A stretch of DNA of 64,000 bases from Brienomyrus brachyistius (Eukaryota; Chordata; Actinopteri; Osteoglossiformes; Mormyridae): contig NC_064548.1 in assembly GCF_023856365.1 (NCBI RefSeq), positions 10,155,642 through 10,219,641 on the forward strand, given 5' to 3'. The notes under the pieces were generated by a model. The model did no database searches and was not told the DNA's origin. It saw nothing but the letters and a program-made list of their open reading frames with translations. This document shows positions 35,900-47,051 of the stretch, piece by piece. The position numbers were made by a program, and so were the translations under genes. The stretch's first letter is position 1. Every line of letters starts with the position of its first letter.

Positions 35900-36952
35900 A
35901 TGACAGGTATGGTCGTCATGGAATTTAACACATCAGATGAGAATTACAGTGATTATGATTACAATGATGGAGTGTCACCCTGCAACAACAACAATATGGA
36001 TTTGAACAGTACAGGCTTGGCCGTCACCTACATCATAGTGGTCCTTGTCAGTCTGCTGGGGAACAGCCTTGTCATCTATGTGATATGCTGTATGGAGAGA
36101 AGGAAGACCTCCACAGATGTGTACCTGATGAACCTGGCCCTGGCTGACCTCCTCTTCTCCCTGACCCTCCCCCTGTGGGCCGTCTACATTTACTCCGAGT
36201 GGATGTTCGGCACCGCGCTTTGCAAACTGACATCCGGCTTGCAGGAGATGACCTTCTATGGCGGCGTCCTGCTGCTGGCCAGCATCAGCGTTGACCGCTA
36301 CCTGGCCATCGTGAAAGCCACACGGGTGATTGTGCACAAGCGCCACCTAGTGAGTTTAGTGTGTGGCTGCGTGTGGCTGGTGGCGGGGATGCTCGCTGTG
36401 CCTGTCTGCGTCCACAAGGAGGCCTTCACTCCCTCAGGCTCAACCAGGAAAGTGTGCCATGACAACGTGACGGGCAAGAAAGTGGAGCAATGGCAGCTGA
36501 GCATGCGACTCCTACGCTATATTGTGGGTTTCTTCATCCCACTGATGGTCATGATTTTTTGCTATGGCAGCACATCCTGCACACTTTACCGTTCACGCAA
36601 CAGTCAGAAGCACAAGGCCATGAGGGTTATCCTGTCCGTGGTGCTGGCTTTCGTAGTCTGCTGGCTCCCCTACAATATCGCCGTCCTCGTCGATATCCTG
36701 ATGCGAGGAAACCTGCTCAGCGAATCCTGTGATCTCAGGCAACAGGTGGTATTTAGCCTCCAGGTGACGGAGATCCTGGCCTTCTCGCACTGTGCCGTCA
36801 ACCCCATCCTGTATGCCTTCATCGGCCAGAAGTTCCGTGACGAGCTTCTCACTACGCTCTTCAAGCACGGCCTCATTAACAAGAAGGTCCTGTCCACCTA
36901 CAGGAAGAACTCAGTATACTCTTTCTCTGGGAACACATCCATCACCCGATAA
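35900..36952 (+). CDS. CXCR1/CXCR2-type chemokine receptor, second of the tandem pair
   Basis: Single coding exon, 350 residues from the first ATG. ATGs at 35909 and 35918 also have good Kozak context, and the protein may start there (N-terminus then MVVMEFN or MEFN). A splice acceptor (TTTCCCATCAG, ending at 35899) abuts the first ATG, so a 5' non-coding or micro-exon upstream is likely. Features: tyrosine/acid-rich N-terminus (ENYSDYDYNDG), Cys28, Cys108, Cys186 and Cys277, N-glycan sites, canonical DRYLAIV at 132-138, CWLPY 254-258, NPILY 301-305 and a Ser-rich tail. It should bind ELR-type CXC ligands and signal through Gi in leukocytes. It is less G+C-rich and more canonical than its neighbour, and both are on the same strand about 6 kb apart, an old tandem duplication. 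Confidence 0.96.
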   Translation: MTGMVVMEFNTSDENYSDYDYNDGVSPCNNNNMDLNSTGLAVTYIIVVLVSLLGNSLVIYVICCMERRKTSTDVYLMNLALADLLFSLTLPLWAVYIYSEWMFGTALCKLTSGLQEMTFYGGVLLLASISVDRYLAIVKATRVIVHKRHLVSLVCGCVWLVAGMLAVPVCVHKEAFTPSGSTRKVCHDNVTGKKVEQWQLSMRLLRYIVGFFIPLMVMIFCYGSTSCTLYRSRNSQKHKAMRVILSVVLAFVVCWLPYNIAVLVDILMRGNLLSESCDLRQQVVFSLQVTEILAFSHCAVNPILYAFIGQKFRDELLTTLFKHGLINKKVLSTYRKNSVYSFSGNTSITR

Positions 36953-36984
36953 TCAATTCAGTGTTTGATCCACTGACTCCCAAA

Positions 36985-37142
36985 GTAAAGTCAAATCAAG
37001 TCAAGTCATATCAAGTCAAGTCAAGTTATATCAGGTCAAGTCAAGTCAAGTCATATCAAGTCAAGTCATATCAAGTGAAGTCAAGTCATATCAAGTGAAG
37101 TCAAGTCAAGTCATATCAAGTCAAGTCAAGTCAAGTCAAATG
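36985..37142. repeat. (TCAAG)n pentanucleotide repeat
   Basis: Tandem AGTCA/TCAAG units with interspersed TCATA, starting 33 bp after the second receptor's stop codon and running into a LINE-like tail. Confidence 0.9.
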
Positions 37143-37370
37143 GGCTTTATTGTCAAACCATCCATATACAGGTATATATGAAATAACATTTCCCCAGGAC
37201 CATGTATAACATACAGATAGTGAGTGACAATGGAGGGTTTTTACAATACTTAGACTACAAAACAAAGTACAGCATGACACTGGGGGTGAGGGGGAACACA
37301 ACAGTTTATATACATAGTGCTATGTGTATGTAAACAATAAGTGACAAAGCCACATAAAAGTGTGGATTTT
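37140..37370. mobile_element. LINE 3'-tail fragment
   Basis: GGGCTTTATTGTCAAACCATCCATATACAG-type sequence, shared with 26025-26240 and (shorter) with 50440-50475. Confidence 0.5.
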
Positions 37371-37399
37371 GTATAATAATACTGATAATTCTATGCATC

Positions 37400-39140
37400 A
37401 TATACTAGACAGACCTTCTAATGCTTCAGCTTTGTATTTGTAACATATTTAATAGCACATCTTACTCTCTGGAGCAGTTGTTTTGTCTTGTCTCATATCT
37501 AAGTTCTTGGTCATTCTGTGGGACATGCGGTGGGTGGACTAGGTGAAAACACAGTGTAATACGGAGATTTATGTTAAACAGCTGCTTATGCTTAAACTTA
37601 GGGTTAAGTGTTTTATCGGACCTACATATCTTGACTTAGAAAGAGGTAAGGGATGCACGCTGATTACAGTGCGTGGCCACACCTGCCACATTAGAAACCA
37701 CCTCAGGGATGAGAACCTGAGTGCAGCTGTACAGTGTGAGTTTTATTTCCAGTGACTGCAATGGCAATCCTGGCAGCAAGGATCACAACTGAGGCCAAGT
37801 AGATATATTCTGTATCAGATTCAGGTTGGTGTCTTTGGAGAGTTCTTTTGTGGAAATAACAATTCTATTTCCTCTTCAGTAAAGACAATGTTCTTGTTAA
37901 TTCAGACACAAAGGAAATAGACAGTGAGTTCGCAGTTACAAACACATCATCACTTTACATTTGCATTCACATTTATCGCAGTGAACTGTGAGAATCTGTC
38001 GATTGTTCTGTCTTCCACACATAAGTCATATTAAAAGTGAGGTTAGGGCTATAAAGGATATTGCTCATTTCATCTTCTGAAGGTGTACCTGCCAGTGTTT
38101 GAGGTCTTATAGCAGCATGTGAACACTGATATGCTCCTCTACAGCACCAAAGCTCTGCCAGGCCCACAGCAAAGGAACTCAAAGAACTACATGCAAAAAG
38201 TTACACTGCAAATAATCATTATAACAGCTAAGATGTGTGAGCTAAGTCAGTGGTCTTGAACTGGTTTAGCTTCAAGACCCATATTTTCCTTAATCACAAC
38301 CCAAATTTTAAAGATTTTGAACCAAATTTTTTTCACAAATAGTGTAGCTCCTGGCTCTTCAAATCTGAACCTCGATTCCAAATCCAGGTAGTTAGGTTAA
38401 TAATTACTGATTCTAATTGGCTGCAAGTTTTATTCCTGTCTTGTGGTTAAGCGCTGGTGTAACTGATAAAATTTGCCTATTTGCCAGGGTGTTAGTGGTA
38501 ATTTTTTTAACCACATGCTTCATGACCCACTGACAATGGTCCTGCCATCAGCTTTTGAGGTTGAGAAATATTGATTCAAGTGTCTGTGAATGTGGTATGA
38601 TCACTGGTGCCAGAACATCTCAGAAACATACACCAAACTGGGTTGTCATATGTGCTAAGGGGTCTAGAGTTTACAGGGATTGGTGTGATGAACGAAAAAC
38701 ATCCAGTCAGCGGCAGATCTGTTGCTGAAAACACCTTGTTAAATGAGTGAGGTCAGAGGAGAATGTTTAGCCTGGTTAAAGCTAACAGGATGACCACTGC
38801 AGCACGAATACTGAAGTGATTTTATAAAGACCATTTAACAAATACGGGTGGTTTGCTTTAGACAAGTAAAATATACTGTTTTCTGTTGTATTGCTTTTTT
38901 ATTCTGTCAGTAAATAAAACTATATAAAATGCCTGCTACACTGCAAATTGCTATGTTCTTGCCAACATGTAAAATATTAAATCTGGAAATATTATATTAT
39001 CTTTTTTAAAAAAAAAATGTTTACTGGTTTCTCTCTTTGGATTTGTGGTATATTCTTATATTGATCTGTGTTATGTATCTCGGTTATTCAGAAGATCTTA
39101 TAATTGACCCATTTACTGGTAAAACACATTAGACAACTTA
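37400..39140. other. Intergenic with one retroposon-like patch
   Basis: No gene seen. About 38625-38800 has a conserved-looking patch (CATCCAGTCAGCGGCAGATCTG, GAGGTCAGAGGAGAATG) of a type repeated across fish genomes; the family is not identified. Confidence 0.35.
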
Positions 39141-39149
39141 TCAATGGCA

Positions 39150-39400
39150 AACGTACTGCATTTATATAGCGCTTTTCTACTCTTACTAGTACTCAATGCG
39201 CTTTACATTTCATGCCTCCCATTCACCCATCTACACACCAGTGGCGGAGGCTGCCATGCAAGGCGTAAGACTGCACACTGGGAGCAATGTGGGGTTCAGT
39301 GTCTTGCTCAAGGACGCTTTGATAGGGTCAGAAGGAACCAGGACTCGAACCTACAACCCACCGGTTGCTGAACGATAGGACTACCGCCACCTGTGCCACC
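39150..39400 (+). mobile_element. Retroposon fragment (TATATAGCGCTTTTCTA type)
   Basis: Contains TTTATATAGCGCTTTTCTAC, CAATGCGCTTTACA, CAGTGTCTTGCTCAAGGAC and CGAACCTACAACCCACCGG. This series is typical of a common fish LINE/SINE-derived repeat. The ORFs here are incidental. Confidence 0.6.
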
Positions 39401-40488
39401 ATCTTCCCGCATGCTTCTATACCATGCTTTTTCCACTGCAAACTTTTTCAAGATTCACTAACAAGCTTAAGCAAGTTGATTGATTTAAGAACCACACAAG
39501 GCATATTTAAAAAATATTTTTTATTCAATGAAAAATGGCCTAACATGCTCCACCTACAAAAAAATAAAAGGACCTTCTTGTCTTTCTCTGTTTCTCCCTC
39601 TAGCCGACTCTTTCACTATCTTGCATTCCCCACTTGTTTATTATGTAAAGTATATGTCGCAAAATGCCACTGAGTGTATGAGAGTAATCTGTTGACTACT
39701 TTCAGATGTCAATAAATGCTGGAAAATTTCAATTGCAGTCATTGTTATGATTTCAGTTCCTTGTTTTACGTTGTATCCTCTGAGCAGGGCTGTAGATCTG
39801 CTGAAAATCTACTTTCAAATTAAACATGGATTTATACTTATTTCCTTCAAGATCAGCCAGCTTCTTTAAAGTAACAGCATATTCAAGCTACACTAATTGT
39901 AAGTAACGCCGAGTTGAATTATGGATTTATTTTCGTGGTCCTTGCTCTATATTTTTTCATCGTTCTAAAATTAAAACTGCAAAAATGCAAATTAGGATTT
40001 TTTTTTTTTGATTTTGAGGTGGCATGTCACTGGTCCAGTGTCGTCTTCCTTCGGATACTCCAGTTTCCCCCCACAGTCCAAAACATACTGAGGCTAATTG
40101 GAGTTACTGAATTGTCCATAAGTGTGAGTATACCCTGGATGAATGGATGTTTATGCCTATATTCAGTTTATTTTTACTTATTATTGTGCTGTCGGAAGCC
40201 CGATAGCAAGTCATTTGATCTTAAAATGAGCATTTTTCTACATATTTAAAACCTTTAAACGCCTCTCAAAGCATGCCTATTTCTGGACTTGAGCTAACCT
40301 GTTTTAAGAATTCTTGTCAAGTAAAAATAGCTTACTGCATGGACAGAAAATTTCACTAGTAAGTCATTTTCTCCTCAAATTCCGTGTTTATTTCCTGTAT
40401 TTCATCTAATGTGTTTTGCAGTGGACCTTTGGAAAATTGTGATCTTTGGAGTCTGCGATTGCCAGAGAACATGAAGATGTTATGGGCA

Positions 40489-40547
40489 TCCATCCACCCA
40501 TCCATCCATCCATCCACCCACCCACCCATCCATCCATCCATCTCCCA
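40489..40547. repeat. (CCAT)n/(CCCA)n microsatellite
   Basis: About 14 tetranucleotide units of CCAT and CCCA. Confidence 0.9.
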
Positions 40548-40839
40548 AAGAAAACAACTTAATGCGTGTTTGCAAATTAGAGAGAAACAATAATGTGAAA
40601 AGTTAAAATGGGAAGCCATTTGATGTGAGATTTGATAATGACACGAGAGATTAAAGCGGAACTCCGCTCTGAGCTGATCACATCAGTGTTTCTCTTTTGG
40701 AAAGAACATCGCAGCACAGAGGTTTTTTTGCATATGGTAAACGGAAACATCTTGTTTAATGTCGCAGTGTGTCACTTTTTGACCCATACTGATAAGTCTT
40801 GATACTTTCTTCCCCCATTATCTGCACCAAAGTTGACCT

Positions 40840-40978
40840 GGAGCCTGTATCACGAGGCAGGATTTCTTGCTTAACCAGATAACTTGTCAGATTTAAGGTA
40901 GTATGGGGTAAATATAAGAATGAAAATGAAGTCCATGTAGGCTTGGGTACCTTAAATCCAACAAGTTACGGGCCCCTG
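40840..40978. mobile_element. Foldback MITE (GCCTGTATCAC family), deleted copy
   Basis: Left end GCCTGTATCACGAGGCAGG with AACTTGTCAGATTTAAGGTA. Right part GGTACCTTAAATCCAACAAG ends GGGCCCCT. The outer half of the right arm is missing compared with 47052-47223. Confidence 0.6.
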
Positions 40979-41117
40979 ACGTCTTGAGAAATTTCCTTTT
41001 GTCTCTCAGAGAAAGTGGCCAGAGACTGACATGGCGATTGCCACAGTATTTTGCAATCTTCCCAGCATGTAGGACACCCGTTTACCCTGGCATCAGAGAT
41101 GGGGACCAGCCCCCACC

Positions 41118-41119
<2 letters not shown>

Positions 41120-41157
<38 letters not shown>
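41120..41157. repeat. (AC)n microsatellite
   Basis: About 19 CA/AC dinucleotides. Confidence 0.95.
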
Positions 41158-41159
<2 letters not shown>

Positions 41160-41168
41160 CTAGTTCAA

Positions 41169-41247
41169 TCAGATAAAAAAAGATATTGAAAATGACCTTC
41201 TGTCATGATACATGCCATGGAGGACATGAACTTTACAAAGTTGAAGC
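41169..41247. repeat. 79-bp inverted repeat, left copy
   Basis: Runs from TCAGATAAAAAAAGATATTG to TTGAAGC. It matches the reverse complement of 45862-45940 at about 77 of 79 positions. Confidence 0.85.
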
Positions 41248-41308
41248 ATCATTTTCTTCATCTGAAGATTTGTGTAGCGCAATGAAAAATTAGCCCTCTA
41301 CAATATTT

Positions 41309-41546
41309 GTGCCCTTGAGAGGTAAAGTGGGCTATCCCGCAGAAACAAAGCATTGAGAAAATGAGCTCCAAAGTTGCAATTATTTTTAAAAATCAGTGTG
41401 CCTATACCCTACAATTGATATATATCATAGGTAGCACAGATCTCAGTATATTTAAAAGATAGATAGACCCTCAATAATTAATATTGGACACTAAACTCAT
41501 TTTTTGACTGACATGTGGGATAGCCCACTTTACCTCTCAAGGGCAC
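41309..41546. mobile_element. MITE with perfect 30-bp terminal inverted repeats
   Basis: The left arm 41309-41338 (GTGCCCTTGAGAGG...GCTATCCC) is the exact reverse complement of 41517-41546. The 238-bp element is flanked by ATTT on both sides (41305-41308 and 41547-41550). The interior is AT-rich and non-coding. Confidence 0.88.
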
Positions 41547-42512
41547 ATTTTTAGTATAGAATTCATTATCCTCTTGTAATTGGCTCCACACCACTGTCTG
41601 CCCTGTCTACTGTGTGCACATTCCCTGCAACAGCACAAGAGTTGCTTAATAAACCACAGTTGAGGATGTGACAGCAACGATAGCATCTGATGTTTCCGGT
41701 ACCAGTGGAGCCCCTCCATTGACTCGCTGATTCTCTATAGCAACACTGAAGACTGAAAGACAGAAAGCACTTTCCTTGGAAGTCCGACACGATGGTAAAA
41801 ATTCGTGCGTTTGCTTGTAGACTGTGGAACGGGTGCTGCAGATGTTGCCTCGCCAGTGTCTGATGGCGTTCCCCATTATCTTTCCCGCAGGCCTTCAGCT
41901 TGTTTGAACATAGTCTATCACCGGGATGATGTATCAATCCGCAAAGTTGTGGATCAGTAATCAGAATGTCCACCCAGTTGGGTCCCCGCTATGCATTCTC
42001 ACGCCTGCGCACCTGGCATACTGCTCGTGAGTGGAAAATCGAACAGAAAGAAAAACTTTAAACCGTTAACAAAAGTATACATAAAAACATACATATAAAA
42101 CATTCACACTAATACTGCAGATTATATAGCATGGAAATGAAGCCAATCACAACATCACAAATCAAAACCAGACACCAGTTGTAATATTTTAATACAATAT
42201 ACTGTGTTGTGGCCAGGTCATATCTCGTGAATATGTTTAAAAAAATGCCAAAGCATGTCAGAACTGGAAGCTCAGACTCTGTTCTGGTGGAGCAGCTTAT
42301 CAGGGTAGATCTGACACGTGCTTTTTCTTGTGATGGAGGAAAGCAATGTCCTTCTCGCTGCCTGGGTATGTTAACAGGTGCAAACCTTACAGCCAACAGT
42401 GGGCACACGGATTCACATGACCGAGGTCCCAGTGAGGAGTGAAGCTCAGAGGTTGGAAGCACAGGGTCTCCAAGCAAATGTACTGTTGTCATGGCAAAAG
42501 GCACCATAGAAA

Positions 42513-42681
42513 CACAGTGTTGGGCATTTCAGGTCCAGAAGCTACAAATCCAGACCAGGATTTTATTTCTACCAACCAGTTGAGTCCTCTGTGACTGTGC
42601 ATCTTTATACTCAACTGGTTGGTAGAAACAAAACCTTGGTTTGGATTTCTAGCTTCTGGACCTGAAATGCCCAACACTGTG
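42513..42681. mobile_element. Near-perfect foldback MITE (TCCAGAAAG family), copy 2
   Basis: Two arms of about 70 bp, starting CACAGTGTTGGGCATTTCAG and ending with its near-exact complement (CTGAAATGCCCAACACTGTG). They enclose a loop of about 30 bases around CTGTGACTGTGCATC. Confidence 0.85.
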
Positions 42682-42699
42682 GAGACACACAATGAGTTT

Positions 42700-43430
42700 C
42701 AAATATCAAAAATAACAAGAGTATTTTTCATCCTGTCTGACTTTCAGAATGTTTACATAGGTTTACATTTACAAGGTATGACCGGGGACATTGGTAGTGC
42801 ATGGATTCTCAGGTTTGAGAACACAGCTCTGACCCATAAATAATTCCAAATCAATTGATATAAAAAGAGCTATCTGAATACTTTAAGAGTCGGGCTAAAT
42901 TTGGATTGGCCCTTAGGATAAATCTGGCAAGGATGTTTTTGAACACATCATCCGAAAACATTGAGATTTCAGCACGTCATGTCATGTTTAATGCAAATTT
43001 TTATGTCCATGAAAAAAAAAGAGTACGTTCTGTCAAAATCCATCCATGAAGTTGTAAAAATCATCCAGGAATTTGCAAGGTGCCTGGAACAACATACAGG
43101 AATCTACAAAATCCTTTTATCTCTGCTGAGCTGTTCATGACATCAACATCAACAATGGATATTTGGCAACATAGCTAGGATATATAACTCAGTCTTGGCA
43201 ACATTGACCTGCATGATTCTTGGGTGTTCTGCAACAGATAGATGTGTCAAAAGAGGTACATTCTGGCTGACTTGGGTCCTGTTATGTCTGGAAAAATTCA
43301 AAACAATGCATTCCAGAGTACAAGCTTCATGCTAACAGTAGGTCAGGAATGATGGTAGTAGCATCATCGTTTGCTGTATCTAGATCTCACACACCATTCC
43401 CACACACAAAATGGACAATGTAGCCGTTAC
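42700..43430. other. Intergenic, nothing recognised
   Basis: No exon, repeat end or RNA gene supported. Confidence 0.35.
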
Positions 43431-43439
43431 AATCAGTAT

Positions 43440-43580
43440 GTTTTGGATTGTGGAGGAAACCCAAGAACCAAGAGGAAAGCCCACAATAATACGGGGAAAA
43501 CAACTCCTCACATAGAGCCTGAAGACCATGACCCTGGTGTCAGTGATGTGATGCCACAGTGCCAACTACTGCACCAAGTG
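43440..43580 (-). mobile_element. Decayed SINE copy
   Basis: On plus it retains GGATTGTGGAGGAAACCC, ACGGGGAAAACAACTCCTCACA and CAGTGCCAACTACTGCACCA. These are the diagnostic blocks of the 34037-34390 SINE in reverse. Confidence 0.55.
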
Positions 43581-44012
43581 GCTGAGGCACAGAAATGTGT
43601 GGCATCACATGTTGGAAGGAAGGCCTGCACCAGAAGAAGATTAGATCAGTCTGTTTCCTGGTTTTTTGCATGCCTGGCATGTTTTACTGTACATTCCAAC
43701 CATCACACTTACATAGGCCAGAACACATTCATGTCTTTAATGTCCACCAAAGACAAATATGTCATTCAGTGATTTACTTTTTAAAGAAAACCATTTAAGA
43801 TGAAGTGTGTAAATTATTCGATCGCAGGTGGTGTTTTGGGGTTGTGTGTCTTATCTCTTGATAAAGATGTACTGTCTATTATCAACCATGTTGTATCATC
43901 AATGTGTCCAAAGTTTAGAGCAAAACTTCATCTGAGTGGGTGATTTTTTTATATACATCAGCTTTATGTTGCTCAGAGACAGAGATGGGTGTCTGTAAAC
44001 AGAGGTCGATAG

Positions 44013-44112
44013 TTCAGGTCCAGAAAGTAAAAATCCAGATCAAGATTTTGTTTCAACCAAGCAGTTAAGTACTCTGTGACTGTGACACTTTGAATGCAAC
44101 TGCTTGTTTCAG
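44013..44112. mobile_element. Foldback MITE (TCCAGAAAG family), copy 3, truncated
   Basis: CAGGTCCAGAAAGTAAAAATC, TTTTGTTTCAACCAAGCAG and CTCTGTGACTGTGACACTT match copy 20770-20898. The outer right arm is lost. Confidence 0.6.
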
Positions 44113-44572
44113 GAAGCTGATCCCAGCAGCTCTCAGTGACTGAGCAGATCCTGATCCCAGCAGCTCTCATAGACCGAGCAGATCTCGATCCTAGCAGATC
44201 TCACGGACTAAGTGGGTCCAGATCTCACAAGATCTCTTAAACCAAGTGGATTCTCCCTACTTCTTGCCTTGAAAGCCAGATTTCTGCTCTTCCTTACAAG
44301 TGGTGCTTTGTTGACTCATTGGAATTCCACCCAGGGCACGACATCACTATCAGCGTGGCATTTCCAGCCCCACTTTAATTTACAGGGTCCAGTGGTTGGC
44401 TGGTTTGTGAGAACTTCTGAAAGAATAAGGTTGTGGTCTGCCCTGGGGCTTTTTTTCCATTTTTGTTGAAGTAGAGAGGTGCAAAATGGAGTGGAGGGAG
44501 GAGCTGTGAGTGAATCAGGAAACAAAATGAAGTCCAGGTGCACCTGCTCTGCATGGCAGTTCGTTAGTGAGT

Positions 44573-45040
44573 GAGACAGAGCGGCAACTATCGCAGAGAG
44601 ACAGTGAGGCAGCTATCTCAGAAAGACAGAGAGGCAGCTGTCGCAGAGAGACAGAGAGGCAGCTGTCACAGAGAGACAGAAAGGACAGCTGTCGCAGAGA
44701 GACAGAAAGGACAGCTGTCGCAGAGAGACAGAAAGGACAGCTGTCGCAGAAAGACAGAAAGGACAGCTGTCGCAGAGAGACAGAGAGGACAGCTGTCGCA
44801 GAAAGACAGAAAGGACAGCTGTCGCAGAAAGACAGAAAGGACAGCTGTCGCAGAGAGACAGAAAGGACAGCTGTCGCAGAGAGACAGAAAGGACAGCTGT
44901 CGCAGAAAGACAGAAAGGACAGCTGTCGCAGAGAGGCAGAGAGGACAGCTGTCGCAGAGAGACAGTGAGGCAGCTGTCGCAGAGAGACAGAGAGGCAGCT
45001 GTCTCAGAGAGGCAGAGAGGACAGCTGTCTCAGAGAGACA
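44573..45040. repeat. 26-bp minisatellite with a CAGCTG palindrome per unit
   Basis: About 18 copies of ACAGCTGTCGCAGAGAGAC followed by AGAAAGG (24-26 bp; the central units are 26). All three + frames stay open because the period is not a multiple of 3 and lacks stops, so the 133-158 residue ORFs rich in Arg/Glu/Gln are incidental. Confidence 0.93.
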
Positions 45041-45861
45041 CTTATGATTTTGATTATGTGGCTTTTGATCTACCGAAGACCACACAACATTGTAAACAAT
45101 GACAAATACACACCACCAGGCTTGCACTAACATGTACGTTGGATTGCCCTCATATATAAGAACTACAGGAAGTTGCCAAAGCCTGCACAAATCTTATCAT
45201 TACCAATGAATCCAGCAGCACAGTATACGATATGGAAGATCTCTGTATTCCATCAGTTCTGCTTTTTCCCAGAATTCACTGGCAATGTTTCATTTCTGTC
45301 TCCCACAATTTTCCCAGTTGTACCTCCCAAGACAGTGGACCTGCATATTGGTTCAGAAAACGGTAGAGCAGAGTGTGGATTAAATACTAAGAATATTTAT
45401 TAAACTGAAAAATAGATTCTGGGCTTTAATGACAGCTAAGAAATGTCTCAAGTAACTTCAGGTAATGTAAATAAAGTTTTCTTTGAATAAGAGTAAAGCT
45501 CTGCAGTAGCCCCTGGTCTGGCTTTCAGCAGCCTCTCTTTGTCTTGCCTTGTGGCCTTGACAGCACATTAAAGGATTACACTCTGTCCAAATGAGAGCAG
45601 AAGCGGCAGGTCGCACTGAAGCCTGGTGAGACACTACCTCAGCATGCTGGAGAGTTTTCAAAGGCAGCAATGCACAGGGCCTCGTTCCAGCTGGCACAGG
45701 GCCCCGGGGCCATGCAAACAGATCGGCAAACGGGCAGCCTAGCTATTCCTCTTCATTCCCATTGCTAGATTGTACTCGTAAAAAGTGTGCCAAACAGAGA
45801 AAATGAGAAAAAAATGACACTCATTTTTTTCTTCCATAAAAATATATAACTACAGTCAGAA

Positions 45862-45940
45862 GCTTCAACTTTGTAAAGTTCATGTCCTCAACGGCATGTA
45901 TCATGACAGAAGGTCATTTTCAATATCTTTTTTTATCTGA
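45862..45940. repeat. 79-bp inverted repeat, right copy
   Basis: Reverse-complement partner of 41169-41247, with about 2 mismatches. The two bound 4.8 kb. Confidence 0.85.
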
Positions 45941-46319
45941 ATTTGCTATTCATAAAGAAAATTAGCAGATGCAGCATACCCTTTATTCGTCCAGTGCATC
46001 AAAACACTGCATACTTTACAGAAGGGGGATTTGCCAAGGTATGCAGTTTAATCCAAGCTGTCTGCCTCCACGTCTGTAGTTTTGCGATTGTTTTGCTAAA
46101 AAACAATGGCAGGAAGATGAAACCACACTGTGTTAGCACAAGACAAAGGGCCGATCACATGGTCTACTCAATACCATATCCTGGCTTATTCACTGAAGAA
46201 CAGAATAGAAGCAAGACAGTGGTGTGATTCATTGGCACAAGCAGTGGGCAGTCAATAGGAGAAAGTCCAGCAGCTCCTATAAAGCTGGGAGTAACAGATC
46301 CACGGAGTTACATTTATTT

Positions 46320-46960
46320 GGGGAAATTTTCTATGTTTGATCTTGAGAATAATGACAGGGTACAGGACAAGACATGGTACTATCATAGGATGCCACCTTC
46401 GCAATAAGTCTAAGAAGAAAGAAATTTCTTCCCTGCTAGATGTTCCACAGTCAACTGTAATTGGTGTTATTGCAAAGAGGAAGTGTTTAGGGACAACAGA
46501 AACTCAGCCACAAAGACCATGAAAAGTCACAGAGTGGGATTACCGTGTGCTGAGGCTCATAGTGAGTAAAAGTAGTCAACAAGCTGTTCACTCCATACCT
46601 GCAGAGTTCCAAACTTTCTATGTCATTAACCCCAACATAAATACTGTGTGCCGGGAGCTTCATGGAATACGCTTCCATGGCTGAGCAGGTGCATGCAAGC
46701 CTCACATCACCAAGCACAATGCCAAGTGTCAGGTGAAGTGATGTGAATCATGCTGCCACTGGACTCTGGAGCAGTAGAAACATGTTCTGTGGAGTGATGA
46801 ATCACGCTTCTCTGCTTGGCAGTCTGATGGATGAGTCTGGCTTTCGTGGATGCCAAGAGAAGGTTGCCTTGTCTGACTGCAGCGTGCCACCTGTAAAATT
46901 TGGTGGAGGAGGGACAGTGGTGGACACAGCTAACCGAAAAGTTAGCTTTGATAACTGCTA
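46320..46960 (+). pseudogene. Decayed Tc1-like transposase
   Basis: In broken + frames: LLDVPQSTVIGVIAKRKCLGTT (helix-turn-helix region, near 46434-46500), then a remnant of the catalytic domain with WSDESRF-like sequence near 46790-46810 and VPPVKFGGGGTVV (46889-46930). Multiple stops and frameshifts are present and no full ends are evident. Distinct from the Tc1 element at 47532-48700. Confidence 0.7.
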
Positions 46961-47051
46961 ATCCACTTACTCCAAAGTTTAATTTTATAACACCTAAACC
47001 CTCGCGAACGTTTTGCCCAGGGGCCCACAAAACCCATAATCTGTCCCTGCC

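Noticed and set aside
41566..41973. 135-residue minus ORF
   Set aside because: No recognisable domain; part lies near MITE sequence and no splice context is convincing.
44567..45190. ORFs of 133-174 residues rich in Arg/Glu or Leu/Ser
   Set aside because: Produced by the 26-bp minisatellite, which lacks stops in several frames.
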